DNA of 21,193 nucleotides, from the NCBI GenBank assembly GCA_014860005.1, contig JACZKP010000146.1:1-21193 (forward strand), written 5' to 3'. Both the position numbers and the translations under genes were made by a program. The notes below the pieces were generated by a model. That model saw nothing but the letters and a program-made list of their open reading frames with translations. It was not told the DNA's origin and did no database searches. Position 1 is the first letter of the stretch. Each line of letters starts with the position of its first letter. The stretch is from Verrucomicrobiota bacterium (GTDB taxonomy: Bacteria; Verrucomicrobiota; Verrucomicrobiae; Limisphaerales; UBA11358). Below are positions 7,795-17,204 of this stretch, one piece after another.

Positions 7795-9201
7795 TCACTT
7801 TCCAATCCCCTTTGCCGCCGCCGCGTAAATTTGCCGGAGCGAAACTTTCTTTTGCGTCGCCAGTTTCCGGCACGACTCGTACTCCGGCGCGGCTTGAACG
7901 GTTTCTCCATTCAATGTGCCTAGCTTCACGCTGACGTTGCCGAACTTCGTTTTCACCGTCTTGAACTCACGCCGCAGTTTGCGCCGCTCCGCCATCGTTC
8001 GCCGCACCCCAAACGCGCTCGTCTCGCGCAGAATCATCTCGCTGAATTTGTCTGCTTCGCCCTCGGCGCACAACACCGTGAGTAGAACGCCGGGCCGGTT
8101 CTTCTTCATTTGGATGGGCGTGTGAAACACATCCAGCGCGCCTGCCGCAAGTGCGCGTTCGACAAAATCGCCCAGCACTTCACCACTGATGTCGTCGAGA
8201 TTGGTTTCGAGGACCGCAATGCGATCCGTTTCCCAATCGAGGCTGCGTAGGACAGGCGTCGCGCCTGTCTCTAATTTTGATCTTCCGCTTGAGCGGGAGT
8301 TTGAGACAAGCGCGACGCCTGTCCTACCCAACACCGCCCGCAACACATTCGGCCGCGTTTTGTTCTCGCGCGTGCCCAATCCAAAACCAATTTTTCCCGC
8401 CACGATCCCGCTCATCGGCCCGAACTCTTCGACCAACTCCGCCAGCAAGGCCGCGCCGGTGGGCGTGACGAGTTCATGTGGCTCGTCGCATTGCGTCACG
8501 CCGATGCCGCGAGCGCCGAGAATGGCCAGCGTCGCCGGAGCGGGAATGGGAAAACGGCCATGCGCGCAGCTCACCCAGCCCACCCCTTCCGTCACCGGTG
8601 CCGCCAGCACGCGCGGTTTGCCTAGCAATTCCAAACCAATGCACCCACCCACAATGTCCACGATGGAGTCCACCGCGCCGACCTCGTGGAAATGCACTTT
8701 GGCCGGCGGCATTCCGTGGATCTTGCCTTCCGCCTCAGCGATGCGCTGAAACACGGCGACCGCTTTCTTCTTCACCCACGGCGACAGTTTGCTCTTGCCG
8801 ATCAACTTCTTGATCTCGGCAAAGTTCCGACTGTCGTCGTGGTGATGTTCGTGCTCGTGCTCGTGCTCGTGCTGGCCGTGCGAATGTTCGTGCCCGCCGT
8901 GTTCGTGCAAGTGTTGATGACAACCTTCGCCCCCGTCGCAACGCTCGTGCTCAGGCGCGGGATAGTGGTGCGGGTGATGCTGGTCGTGATCGTGTTCGTG
9001 TTCATGCGCGAGATGCACGTCAAACTTCACTCCCGCGATGCCCTGGCGTTCCTGCCGTCCGATATGCAGGTGATAGCCATCCAGCTTGAGCTTCGCGAGT
9101 TCACGCTCCAGCTTGTGCGCGTCCACGCCCAGATCAATCAACGCGCCAATGAACATGTCGCCGCTGATGCCACTAAAGATGTCGAGGTAGAGTGTTTTCA
9201 T
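7795..9201 (-). CDS. larC: Nickel-pincer cofactor biosynthesis protein LarC (nickel chelatase)
   Basis: LarC inserts nickel into the thiocarboxylated nucleotide to complete the nickel-pincer (NPN) cofactor of lactate-racemase-type enzymes. The 468-residue protein is one continuous frame, unlike the frameshifted larC1/larC2 of Lactobacillus. Landmarks are MKTLYLDIFSGISGDMFIGA (1-20), KVHFHEVGAVDSIVDI (168-183), VTPTGAALL (245-253), LETNLDDISGE (331-341) and KKNRPGVLLTVL (366-377). Residues 64-121 form a His-rich loop with dozens of His and acidic residues, presumably nickel-binding. Residues 293-319 come from an in-frame palindromic repeat inserted exactly at the junction of the N- and C-terminal halves. 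The ATG at 9201 is preferred because it yields the family N-terminus; a GTG at 9213 adds four residues. No larA-like racemase is present in the window. Confidence 0.93.
   Translation of the reverse strand: MKTLYLDIFSGISGDMFIGALIDLGVDAHKLERELAKLKLDGYHLHIGRQERQGIAGVKFDVHLAHEHEHDHDQHHPHHYPAPEHERCDGGEGCHQHLHEHGGHEHSHGQHEHEHEHEHHHDDSRNFAEIKKLIGKSKLSPWVKKKAVAVFQRIAEAEGKIHGMPPAKVHFHEVGAVDSIVDIVGGCIGLELLGKPRVLAAPVTEGVGWVSCAHGRFPIPAPATLAILGARGIGVTQCDEPHELVTPTGAALLAELVEEFGPMSGIVAGKIGFGLGTRENKTRPNVLRAVLGRTGVALVSNSRSSGRSKLETGATPVLRSLDWETDRIAVLETNLDDISGEVLGDFVERALAAGALDVFHTPIQMKKNRPGVLLTVLCAEGEADKFSEMILRETSAFGVRRTMAERRKLRREFKTVKTKFGNVSVKLGTLNGETVQAAPEYESCRKLATQKKVSLRQIYAAAAKGIGK
8247..8327. repeat. 81-bp palindromic element inserted in frame in larC
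   Basis: Arms 8247-8271 and 8303-8327 are 25 bp each and complementary with one mismatch. The 31-base centre contains a second small palindrome, CCGCTTGAGCGG. Total length is 81 bp, exactly 27 codons, with no stop in the larC frame. It encodes RTGVALVSNSRS then SGRSKLETGATPVL between the conserved blocks NVLRAVLG and LDWETDRIAVLE. Normal LarC proteins pass directly from one block to the other, so this looks like a mobile or repetitive palindrome tolerated inside a protein. Confidence 0.85.
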
Positions 9202-9214
9202 TTCAACTGACACT

Positions 9215-9288
9215 TAATCGTAATCTTGCTCTTAACCACCGGATTGATTCGTGTTTTGCCAGAGGGATTAAGAGTAAGATTGTGATGA
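9215..9288. repeat. Imperfect inverted repeat between larB and larC
   Basis: The arm at 9218-9237 (TCGTAATCTTGCTCTTAACC) pairs with 9265-9285 over about 16 of 20 positions. The repeat fills nearly all of the larB-larC gap. Transcribed, it would form a long stem-loop between the two cistrons, but it lacks a T-tract. It may be an interspersed repeat, an RNA stabiliser or an attenuator. Confidence 0.6.
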
Positions 9289-9291
9289 GGG

Positions 9292-10050
9292 CTAAGAACC
9301 AAGCGCCAGCACATTGATCTGGCTCGCCGCGTAACCCGCGCCAAATCCGTTGTCAATGTTCACCACCGTCACGCCGCTGCCGCAACTGTTCAACATGCCG
9401 AGCAGCGCCGCCACGCCGCCAAAACTTGCCCCGTAACCCACGCTCGTCGGCACGGCAATGACCGGCTTGCTCACCAGTCCTGCGACGACACTGGGCAATG
9501 CGCCTTCCATGCCCGCCACCACCACCAGCACATTCGCGCGCTGGATCGTTTCCAGACGCGACAAAATGCGATGCAATCCCGCCACGCCCGCGTCGGCGAT
9601 GCGCTCCACGCGGTTGCCCATGATCTCCGCCGTCACCGCCGCCTCTTCCGCAATTGGCAGATCGCTCGTGCCTGCGCAAATCACGGCAATCGTACCGGCC
9701 CGCTTTGGCAGCGGGTTTTTCTCAATGGTCACGCAGCGCGCGAGTTCATGATGCACCGCATATTTGAATTTCTTCCGCAACGCGCGCGCATGTTCCCTGG
9801 CAATTCGCGTGACCAGCACACGTTGCTCGTGCTCCACGAGCTTTGCAGCAATTCCGACCACCTGTGCCGGCGTCTTGCCTGCGCCGAAGATGACTTCGGG
9901 AAATCCCTTCCGTAGCGCGCGATGCGTGTCCACCTGCGCAAAGCCAAGGTCAGCCATGGGTGCGGCTTGAAAAGCGCGCAACACCTGGTCGCGCCCGATT
10001 CCGCCCGCGCGGAATTGTTCCAACAGTTCAATGGCTTTGGCGGTTGTCAC
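9292..10050 (-). CDS. larB: Pyridinium-3,5-biscarboxylic acid mononucleotide synthase LarB
   Basis: LarB carboxylates and hydrolyses nicotinate adenine dinucleotide, the first step to the nickel-pincer cofactor. The protein (252 residues from this start) has the N-terminal segment DLGFAQVDTHRALRKGFPEV (34-53) and FGAGKTPAQ (55-63). The C-terminal half is PurE-like, with AGTSDLPIAEEAA (126-138), GMEGALPSVVAGL (180-192), PTSVGYGASFGG (201-212), and the family signature NSCGSGVTVVNIDNGFGAGY (221-240). The latter includes Cys223, which corresponds to the reactive Cys of characterised LarB. The start is uncertain: GTG at 10050 is chosen, but an in-frame GTG at 10086 is also possible, and neither has a ribosome site. 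larC follows 90 bases downstream. Confidence 0.92.
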   Translation of the reverse strand: MTTAKAIELLEQFRAGGIGRDQVLRAFQAAPMADLGFAQVDTHRALRKGFPEVIFGAGKTPAQVVGIAAKLVEHEQRVLVTRIAREHARALRKKFKYAVHHELARCVTIEKNPLPKRAGTIAVICAGTSDLPIAEEAAVTAEIMGNRVERIADAGVAGLHRILSRLETIQRANVLVVVAGMEGALPSVVAGLVSKPVIAVPTSVGYGASFGGVAALLGMLNSCGSGVTVVNIDNGFGAGYAASQINVLALGS

Positions 10051-10086
10051 GGCGGCGACGATGCCACAGGTGTTGCGCAGGGTCAC

Positions 10087-10257
10087 GCGGGAAAAGTCAA
10101 AAGCCGAATAGAGGAGGTTACCACGTGACAGACTGGTGCCTGAGATCAGTGTGTAGCCCAGACGTGAGAAGGCGGTATTTGTGGGAGTATCTTCCCGTTT
10201 CCTCCGACTGGTTGCCTCGGCAACTTCTCAAGCGGGCTCCACGGTTTCCACCGCGTC
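10087..10257 (-). other. Unassigned leader upstream of larB
   Basis: These 171 bases separate the AI-2E permease stop from larB. Read on the minus strand they contain short hairpins: GGTGGAAACC near 10246-10255, GTTGCCGAGGCAAC (10213-10226), and GGGA/TCCC around 10184-10199. No known riboswitch class was recognised and no good terminator is present. The region may hold a larB promoter or a leader RNA. Confidence 0.35.
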
Positions 10258-11247
10258 TCAGGGAGTCGCGGCGGGAGGAGCGGGGGCGTGCTCCAATTTG
10301 TTCCGTGAAGCCTCCACTTTCAGATAATGCAGCACTACCGGGGCGAGGATCATGCCCGGAATGCCCATCAATTTCTCGCCAACCACCAGGCCAATCAACG
10401 TGAGCCACATCGGATTCTTGATGCGGTCGCCGATGATTTTGCTGTTCAGGAAGTACTCCAGCTTGTGGATGACCACCAGGAAGATCAGCGCGACCAGGGC
10501 CATTCGCGGCGAGATCGTGAAGGCCACGCCGATAATGAGCGTGTTGCTCATCAGATTTCCAATGATGGGCAGCAGCCCGCACAGGAACGTCAGCATGATG
10601 AGCACTGTGGTGTAGGGGAAATCGTTCCAGACCAGGAACACGGCCGTCAGCGCCGTGTTGATCGCGGAAATGATGATCTGCGCCCCGATCACCCGCGCAA
10701 AACTGCCGTAGAAGGTCTTGAAGCGAATCACCAGTTCGCGCACGACCGTCGAGTAGAGATTGTCTTTGACGGCATCGGGATCGTCGTCAGCCTCCCAGCG
10801 GGCATTGATGAACAGGCTGATGGCGATGACGACACCGATGATGAGCATGGCGATCTGCAGCACCGTCTCGCGCGCGTAGCGGCCCACGTTGGCGAATTCT
10901 TCCTTCACCTCACCCACCGCCAGGGTCTTGAGGCTGGCGTAGTCGGTAAACGGCAGTTCGATGCCTCGCTGCTCCGCGTAACCCACCACCGCCGGAATCG
11001 TTTCGGCCGCGATCTCGGGCAACGCCACATAGGCCTGTTTGGAAAAATAAATCAGCCCCCACGCGGCGGATACCACGACGATCAAATAAAGAATGATGCC
11101 CAGTACTTTGCTGCGTCCGAAGCTCAGGAGGTTGAGCGCGAAATAGCCAAAGAAGGCCGTCAACACCAGCGTGGCCACGTGCAGCCAGCCGACCAGAATC
11201 AGCAGGACCGCCATGATCACGTAGGAAATGCGGGCGGATCTGGTCAT
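10258..11247 (-). CDS. AI-2E family (PerM/TqsA-like) permease
   Basis: This 329-residue integral membrane protein belongs to the AI-2E/UPF0118 family. Hydrophobic spans are visible at the N-terminus (YVIMAVLLILVGWL, then LVLTAFFGYFALNLL), then VLGIILYLIVVVSAAWGLIYF. A large soluble domain follows, then a second group beginning VLQIAMLIIGVVIAISLFI. The family C-terminal block includes PYTTVLIMLTFLCGLLPIIGN, GVAFTISPRMALVALIFLVVIH, LNSKIIGDRIKNPMWLTLIG and GIPGMILAPVVLHYL. Members export varied small molecules or ions; the substrate cannot be inferred here. The ATG at 11247 is preferred; a TTG at 11286, preceded by AGAGAG, would add 13 residues. It lies 106 bases downstream of glyQS in the same direction. 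Confidence 0.88.
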   Translation of the reverse strand: MTRSARISYVIMAVLLILVGWLHVATLVLTAFFGYFALNLLSFGRSKVLGIILYLIVVVSAAWGLIYFSKQAYVALPEIAAETIPAVVGYAEQRGIELPFTDYASLKTLAVGEVKEEFANVGRYARETVLQIAMLIIGVVIAISLFINARWEADDDPDAVKDNLYSTVVRELVIRFKTFYGSFARVIGAQIIISAINTALTAVFLVWNDFPYTTVLIMLTFLCGLLPIIGNLMSNTLIIGVAFTISPRMALVALIFLVVIHKLEYFLNSKIIGDRIKNPMWLTLIGLVVGEKLMGIPGMILAPVVLHYLKVEASRNKLEHAPAPPAATP

Positions 11248-11353
11248 GGAAAGCCGAACCGCCGAATGTCGGAAGTCCAACTGCAACTCTCTGCACCGCG
11301 TGTTCCCATCGCGCGGGCCCTCATGGGATGATGAATGTTCACCTGATTCCCGA

Positions 11354-13360
<2,007 letters not shown>

Positions 13361-13583
13361 AGGGCGGGGAGTGTTCGGGAAGCGTCCGGTGATGTCAAGG
13401 GAGCGGCGGCAGGGAGCGGCGGCGGGGCAGCCCGGTCGTGCGCGCCGAACTCCGAGCGCCGGAATCCGCCTCCGGCCGGTTGGTGGCGGTGAACAACTTT
13501 TTCGTATTTGCGATTGAAAAAAGCTGTGTGCGTCCTACCGTTTGGTAGTTCCTCATCCTTTTTCATAGGTAGGGAGCTGTAGT
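13361..13583. other. Gene-free region upstream of glyQS
   Basis: No supported gene lies here. On the minus strand it is the leader of glyQS and can be read as a frame starting ATGAAAAAGGATGAGG near 13567, but that frame is low-complexity and runs on past the glyQS start in another phase. On the plus strand CTACC (13535-13539) can pair either with GGTAG (13544-13548) or, as CCTACC, with GGTAGG (13568-13573). These are mutually exclusive hairpins just ahead of the strong hairpin at 13584. No promoter was recognised with confidence. Confidence 0.4.
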
Positions 13584-13620
13584 AAAAGGGGCGGCAACGG
13601 AGCTCGTGCCGCCCCTTTTT
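13584..13620. terminator. Strong, potentially bidirectional hairpin terminator
   Basis: AAAAGGGGCGGCA (13584-13596) pairs perfectly with TGCCGCCCCTTTT (13607-13619) around a 10-base loop. T-tracts follow on both strands, so it can end transcription either way. It lies between divergent glyQS and mqnA and does not follow any supported gene. Either an unseen small transcript ends here, or it works as an attenuator or insulator. Confidence 0.75.
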
Positions 13621-13711
13621 CACTTCCTTGCGGCCTTTCGTATGTTCGCCGTCAAACTGCGCATTCCACCTTTGCCCGTTAAGCCGGAACGATGCGGTTG
13701 ACACGCCAGCA

Positions 13712-13844
13712 GGTGGCGGCGACGCCTCGTCGCCACGGGGTGAACGCGACGCCCCCGTCGCGGCGGCAACCTCATCAGGTTGTGCCGGGGAAGTGATCGA
13801 GGCGACGAGGCATCGCCACCACATTCAGGCGACGGGGCGTTGCC
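13712..13844. repeat. Cluster of four REP-like palindromes
   Basis: Four related GC-rich palindromic units of about 16 bp lie here. They are GCGACGCCTCGTCGC (13719-13733), GCGACGCCCCCGTCGC (13747-13762), GGCGACGAGGCATCGCC (13801-13817) and GCGACGGGGCGTTGC (13829-13843). The first and third are also inverted copies of each other, with GGTGGCG/CGCCACC extensions. A small ACCTCATCAGGT palindrome lies in the middle. The pattern, GCGACG-N(3-4)-CGTCGC, resembles bacterial REP elements and sits in the mqnA upstream region. Confidence 0.7.
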
Positions 13845-13939
13845 TCTACTCTCCCGCCGACCGCGTGAATTCGGTTAAGGCAATACTGGCTACTGGTTGC
13901 GGGCTTGGCTTGGAGTTGGTCCGGGCTTAAGCTGGGCTG

Positions 13940-14866
13940 GTGAACGAAGGGCAGACCAACCAAGACCAACCACTCCCGAAGGAGAATTCTGATCCATCGC
14001 CCAAGCTGCGCTTGGCGCCCCCCGAATCCGCAGCGGAAATCGCGCGCCGCGTTGAACGCGAGCAACGCGCGGCCAACCGGGATCGCGAAAGCGGTCTGGA
14101 GCAATCCCTCGCGCCGTTCCGGGTTGGCACAGTGCAGGCGCTCAACACCGTGCCGCTCACCCGTGGATTGGAGGAGGAAGTCATCTTTGCCACGCCGGCC
14201 AAGCTGGCGGAACTGCTGCGACGCGACGAACTGGACGCCGCGCTGGTCAGCGTGGTGGAAGTGCTGTTGAACGACCGCTACGATATTCTGGACGGAATCG
14301 CCATCGCCTCCTTGGGCGAAGTGAAGAGCGTTCTGCTGGCGCACCGTGGACCGCTGGAGGAAGCGCGGGAGATTTTCTGCGACCCGGCCTCGCTCACCAG
14401 TCGGCGGCTGCTGGAGGTGCTGCTGGCCGAACGCGGGTTAAAGCCGGAGTTCAAGCCCCTGCCCGATTACAACTTCGCCGCCGCGCCGGATTATCTGATG
14501 TTGATCGGCGATCGCGCGCTGGACTTTGCGCTCAATCCGCACGGGCACGAAATCTGGGATTTAGGTGCGGCGTGGTACGAACTCACCGGCCTGCCGTTCG
14601 TGTATGCGGTGTGGGCGTTGCGTCGTGGGGTCGAAAACCGCGCACTGCGCCAGCAACTGCGCGAGGCGAAAGACTTCGGCCTGGACACCCTCGATTCCAT
14701 CATCCGCAACCGGACCGAATACACGGAGGAATTCCGCAAGGATTACCTGAGTTGGCACATTCATTACCACCTCGGCACGGATGAGAAGCGCGGACTGGCC
14801 CGATTCATGGAACTGCTGCGCAAACACGGCATCGGCCCGGTTTACGAACCGCGGTTTGTGTTTTGA
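13940..14866 (+). CDS. mqnA: Chorismate dehydratase (futalosine menaquinone pathway)
   Basis: MqnA dehydrates chorismate to 3-[(1-carboxyvinyl)oxy]benzoate, the entry step of the futalosine route to menaquinone. The periplasmic-binding-protein-like fold begins at residue 60 with FRVGTVQALNTVPLTRGLE. It continues with LDAALVSVVEVLLNDRY, IASLGEVKSVLLAHRGPLEEA, the signature DPASLTSRRLLEVLLAE, PDYLMLIGDRAL, and a C-terminal WYELTGLPFVYAVWALRRGVE block. The 308-residue protein has about 60 extra N-terminal residues, charged and low-complexity (rich in E, R, P, A). The only plausible full-length start is GTG at 13940; a TTG at 14012 would shorten the extension. The gene converges on the FG-GAP gene with a 13-base gap. 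No other mqn gene is in the window. Confidence 0.87.
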   Translation: MNEGQTNQDQPLPKENSDPSPKLRLAPPESAAEIARRVEREQRAANRDRESGLEQSLAPFRVGTVQALNTVPLTRGLEEEVIFATPAKLAELLRRDELDAALVSVVEVLLNDRYDILDGIAIASLGEVKSVLLAHRGPLEEAREIFCDPASLTSRRLLEVLLAERGLKPEFKPLPDYNFAAAPDYLMLIGDRALDFALNPHGHEIWDLGAAWYELTGLPFVYAVWALRRGVENRALRQQLREAKDFGLDTLDSIIRNRTEYTEEFRKDYLSWHIHYHLGTDEKRGLARFMELLRKHGIGPVYEPRFVF

Positions 14867-14879
14867 TGGGATCGTTACT

Positions 14880-16205
14880 TCACTGCCCGCCCACCGGCTT
14901 CGGCTGCGCGGCTTCCCATTCGGCCTGGTTGACCTTGCGGGCCTCGTGGCGCAGGTAGAACGTGCCCTTCTTGTTGCCGACGACCACGTCGGGATAATTC
15001 GGATTGCTCACCGGTTTCGCCACGATCTGCGTGCCCACGCCGGAATCGTCATCAATCAGATGCGGAATAAACTCGGCAGTGTGGCCCGGACCACGCACGA
15101 GCTTGAACCAATACAGCACCGCCGGGCTGTTGCGGTCGGGATCACCCGTCCGCCCATGCGACCAGTAGCGTTTGCCCGTTACAATGTCCAGCAGCCCGTC
15201 GTTGTCCATGTCCACCAGGTCAATGGCGTGCAGTTCGCAAAAACAGACGCCGTATTTGTTCAGGATGCGCTTCTGCTCGATGGGCATGATCTCGTGCTGC
15301 TTGAAAGTGATGTTGCCGCCGGTGCGAACCTGCTCATACCAAACCAAGCCGAAACCGTGCGCGGCAAAACTCGTGATGATGTCGTTCAGTCCGTCGCCGT
15401 TCACGTCGTAGGCGTACATTTGCGCGCCGCCGTGCGAGTTCGCGTTGAAGGCAAATTCATGGAATTTCCAGACGGGATCGCCAGCCAGCGATTCCGGTTG
15501 TTCCCACCAACCTTCTTTCTCAATCAAATCCATCCGTCCATTGCCATTGACGTCGCCCACGCCCAGTCCGTGCGCGAAGCGGCCAATCTTGCGATCCGGC
15601 GTGATGGCGCGGAACGGCCAGGGTTTGGTGGGATCGCTCCAGTCGGGTTCGGCGAAACCGTAACGTCCGCCGGTGGCGCAGACCAACTCCGGCTTTCCGT
15701 CGCCGGTGATGTCCGTGAACGTGGGCGACTCGTTGTCCGTGACTTTGAATACGACGTGTTTGGCCCAGTGGCCAGGAGCGCCCTTGGGGTTCTGATACCA
15801 CGCGGTTTCCTGGCCGGGAAAACCGATGATGAGAATGTCGTTCCAACCGTCCTTGTTGAAATCATGCACGAAGGCAAAGAAATTGTCCGAGTATTTGTTG
15901 TTCACCCCCAGCGCGCCTTCGAAGCCGGCGATGGTTTCCTCGCTGCCATCATCCTTCTTCAACTGGAACGTCGCCTTGGCTGGATAGTATTCGTGGCGTT
16001 TGGTGAAATCCGGCCCTTCATACCAATACGGACCGGAAATGATGTCCGGCTTGCCATCGCGATTGAGGTCGCCAAAGGTCGCGCCCTCCGACCAGAATTT
16101 GTCACTGAGCTGCTGTCGCTTGAAAGTGTGGACGAGATAATCCTTGGCTGAAGAAATCAGGCTGCCAAATAGCAGCACGGCCAGAACGAGGGGTGCTTTG
16201 ATCAT
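14880..16205 (-). CDS. Secreted FG-GAP/VCBS-repeat protein
   Basis: This 441-residue protein has a short signal peptide (MIKAPLVLAVLLFGSLISSA, residues 1-20). It carries six FG-GAP-type calcium-binding loops of the form DxNxDGxxD: DLNRDGKPD (46-54), DFNKDGWND (115-123), DITGDGKPE (165-173), DVNGNGRMD (218-226), DVNGDGLND (267-275) and DMDNDGLLD (332-340). These predict an extracellular beta-propeller, as in integrin-like and VCBS proteins common in Planctomycetes and Verrucomicrobia; the ligand is unknown. The ATG overlaps the TGA of the upstream protease gene (ATGA), so the two are translationally coupled and probably act in the same export or surface process. Confidence 0.87.
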   Translation of the reverse strand: MIKAPLVLAVLLFGSLISSAKDYLVHTFKRQQLSDKFWSEGATFGDLNRDGKPDIISGPYWYEGPDFTKRHEYYPAKATFQLKKDDGSEETIAGFEGALGVNNKYSDNFFAFVHDFNKDGWNDILIIGFPGQETAWYQNPKGAPGHWAKHVVFKVTDNESPTFTDITGDGKPELVCATGGRYGFAEPDWSDPTKPWPFRAITPDRKIGRFAHGLGVGDVNGNGRMDLIEKEGWWEQPESLAGDPVWKFHEFAFNANSHGGAQMYAYDVNGDGLNDIITSFAAHGFGLVWYEQVRTGGNITFKQHEIMPIEQKRILNKYGVCFCELHAIDLVDMDNDGLLDIVTGKRYWSHGRTGDPDRNSPAVLYWFKLVRGPGHTAEFIPHLIDDDSGVGTQIVAKPVSNPNYPDVVVGNKKGTFYLRHEARKVNQAEWEAAQPKPVGGQ

Positions 16206-17077
16206 GGCCCATGTCTGGCAGAATCCGGCGGCGCCGTCAAGCGCGATGCTGCATTTGCTGCCGGCGTGGATTCAATCCAGACGGCGTCGTTCATGTAGGC
16301 TTGCGCGTAAGCGTACGGCATGAATCCATCGCGCCCGCCGCGGTTCGTGTTGCGAAAAATGAACACGCCGCCGCCGGCTTGTTCCGGGTCGTCGCGATAG
16401 CCGACCAAGAGAATGCTGTGGCCGTCGAACACCTCCTCGGGCGGACACATTTGCAGTACGTCGCTTTTCCAAACTTCGCGCTGCGGCCAGCGCAAACCGC
16501 CGCCCACGGGCCAGCCTTGCTGCAGCGTGCGCTTGAGGGCGAGGAATTCTTCACCGCTCAAGCCAGTCTTCACGTTCCAACGCTTGATCCAGTGCAACTG
16601 AAGTTCCAGCGCGAGCCGAGCCTTGGCAGCTCCCAGCACTTCCGCTTCAGGTGTTTTCGTGGCGTCGAATTCCGGTTGGTAAGGCATTTGGATTTCGGTG
16701 CAGATTCCGTGCGCGGCAAACCCGCGCCACATGTCCGAGAAGAATCCCCCATCGCGGTTTCCGCGCCGCGTCTGGTTGGACGCCCAGTTCAGGAATTCCA
16801 CGCTCAACCGTTCGCCGCGATTCTGCCGGCGGGCCACCGCGAATTCCAACGCCCCCGCAATCGTGAACACGGAACACGTCGGACGGCTGCCCTGATTGCG
16901 CGGCGCCAAACCCCATTGCTCAAACTGCGGCCGCAAATCCGTGGCGGCGGGAAGCTCGGCGGACACAGGCACACTGACTGGAGTTGCATCATTCGCCGTT
17001 GCGGTGCCAGGGAAGAGACTGAGGCAGGACAACACTGATACGAGGCAGAAACGAATCTGACACGGCTTGGCTTGCAT
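16202..17077 (-). CDS. Exported papain-like (C1 family) cysteine protease
   Basis: This 291-residue protein has an N-terminal signal (RFCLVSVLSCLSLF, with likely cleavage near ATA at residues 26-28). It then shows a C1-type catalytic core: oxyanion Gln62 and nucleophile Cys68 in NQGSRPTCSVFTIAGALE, His220 in DGHSILLVGYRDD, and Asn243 in FRNTNRGG. The usual GSCWAF motif is replaced by RPTCSVFT, but the triad is complete. There is no obvious long propeptide, and the chain ends soon after the catalytic core. The ATG at 17077 is chosen because it has AGGAG 9 bases upstream and starts a signal peptide; an upstream in-frame GTG at 17161 would bury that signal. It is coupled by a 4-base overlap to the FG-GAP protein. 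Substrate unknown. Confidence 0.85.
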   Translation of the reverse strand: MQAKPCQIRFCLVSVLSCLSLFPGTATANDATPVSVPVSAELPAATDLRPQFEQWGLAPRNQGSRPTCSVFTIAGALEFAVARRQNRGERLSVEFLNWASNQTRRGNRDGGFFSDMWRGFAAHGICTEIQMPYQPEFDATKTPEAEVLGAAKARLALELQLHWIKRWNVKTGLSGEEFLALKRTLQQGWPVGGGLRWPQREVWKSDVLQMCPPEEVFDGHSILLVGYRDDPEQAGGGVFIFRNTNRGGRDGFMPYAYAQAYMNDAVWIESTPAANAASRLTAPPDSARHGP

Positions 17078-17086
17078 GGAAGGAGA

Positions 17087-17091
17087 CTCCT
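17087..17091 (-). promoter_or_regulatory. Ribosome binding site of the C1 protease gene
   Basis: AGGAG on the minus strand sits 9 bases before the ATG at 17077. It is one of the few clear Shine-Dalgarno motifs in the window and decides the start. It lies in the palindrome AGGAGTCTCCT. Confidence 0.65.
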
Positions 17092-17204
17092 GTAATCGGA
17101 CTGGCGTTTGAAGTAAAAACTGAGCGAGAAGTGCGCGCGACGCTTCCGCTGATCCACTCACCGTAGGCGCAATTCAGTTTTGCCGCGGAAGCCGTCGTCA
17201 TCGC

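Noticed and set aside
10118..10582. Minus-strand frame of 154 codons overlapping the end of the permease gene
   Set aside because: It is in another phase of the permease, and its sequence has no protein-like pattern.
13361..13620. T-box leader of glyQS
   Set aside because: No T-box consensus (AGGGUGGNACCGCG-like) was found on the minus strand, although the terminator lies upstream of a tRNA synthetase gene.
14781..16151. Plus-strand open frame of 456 codons
   Set aside because: It is antisense to the FG-GAP gene, whose signal peptide and six calcium loops are clear; the plus-strand translation shows no domain and is a high-G+C shadow.
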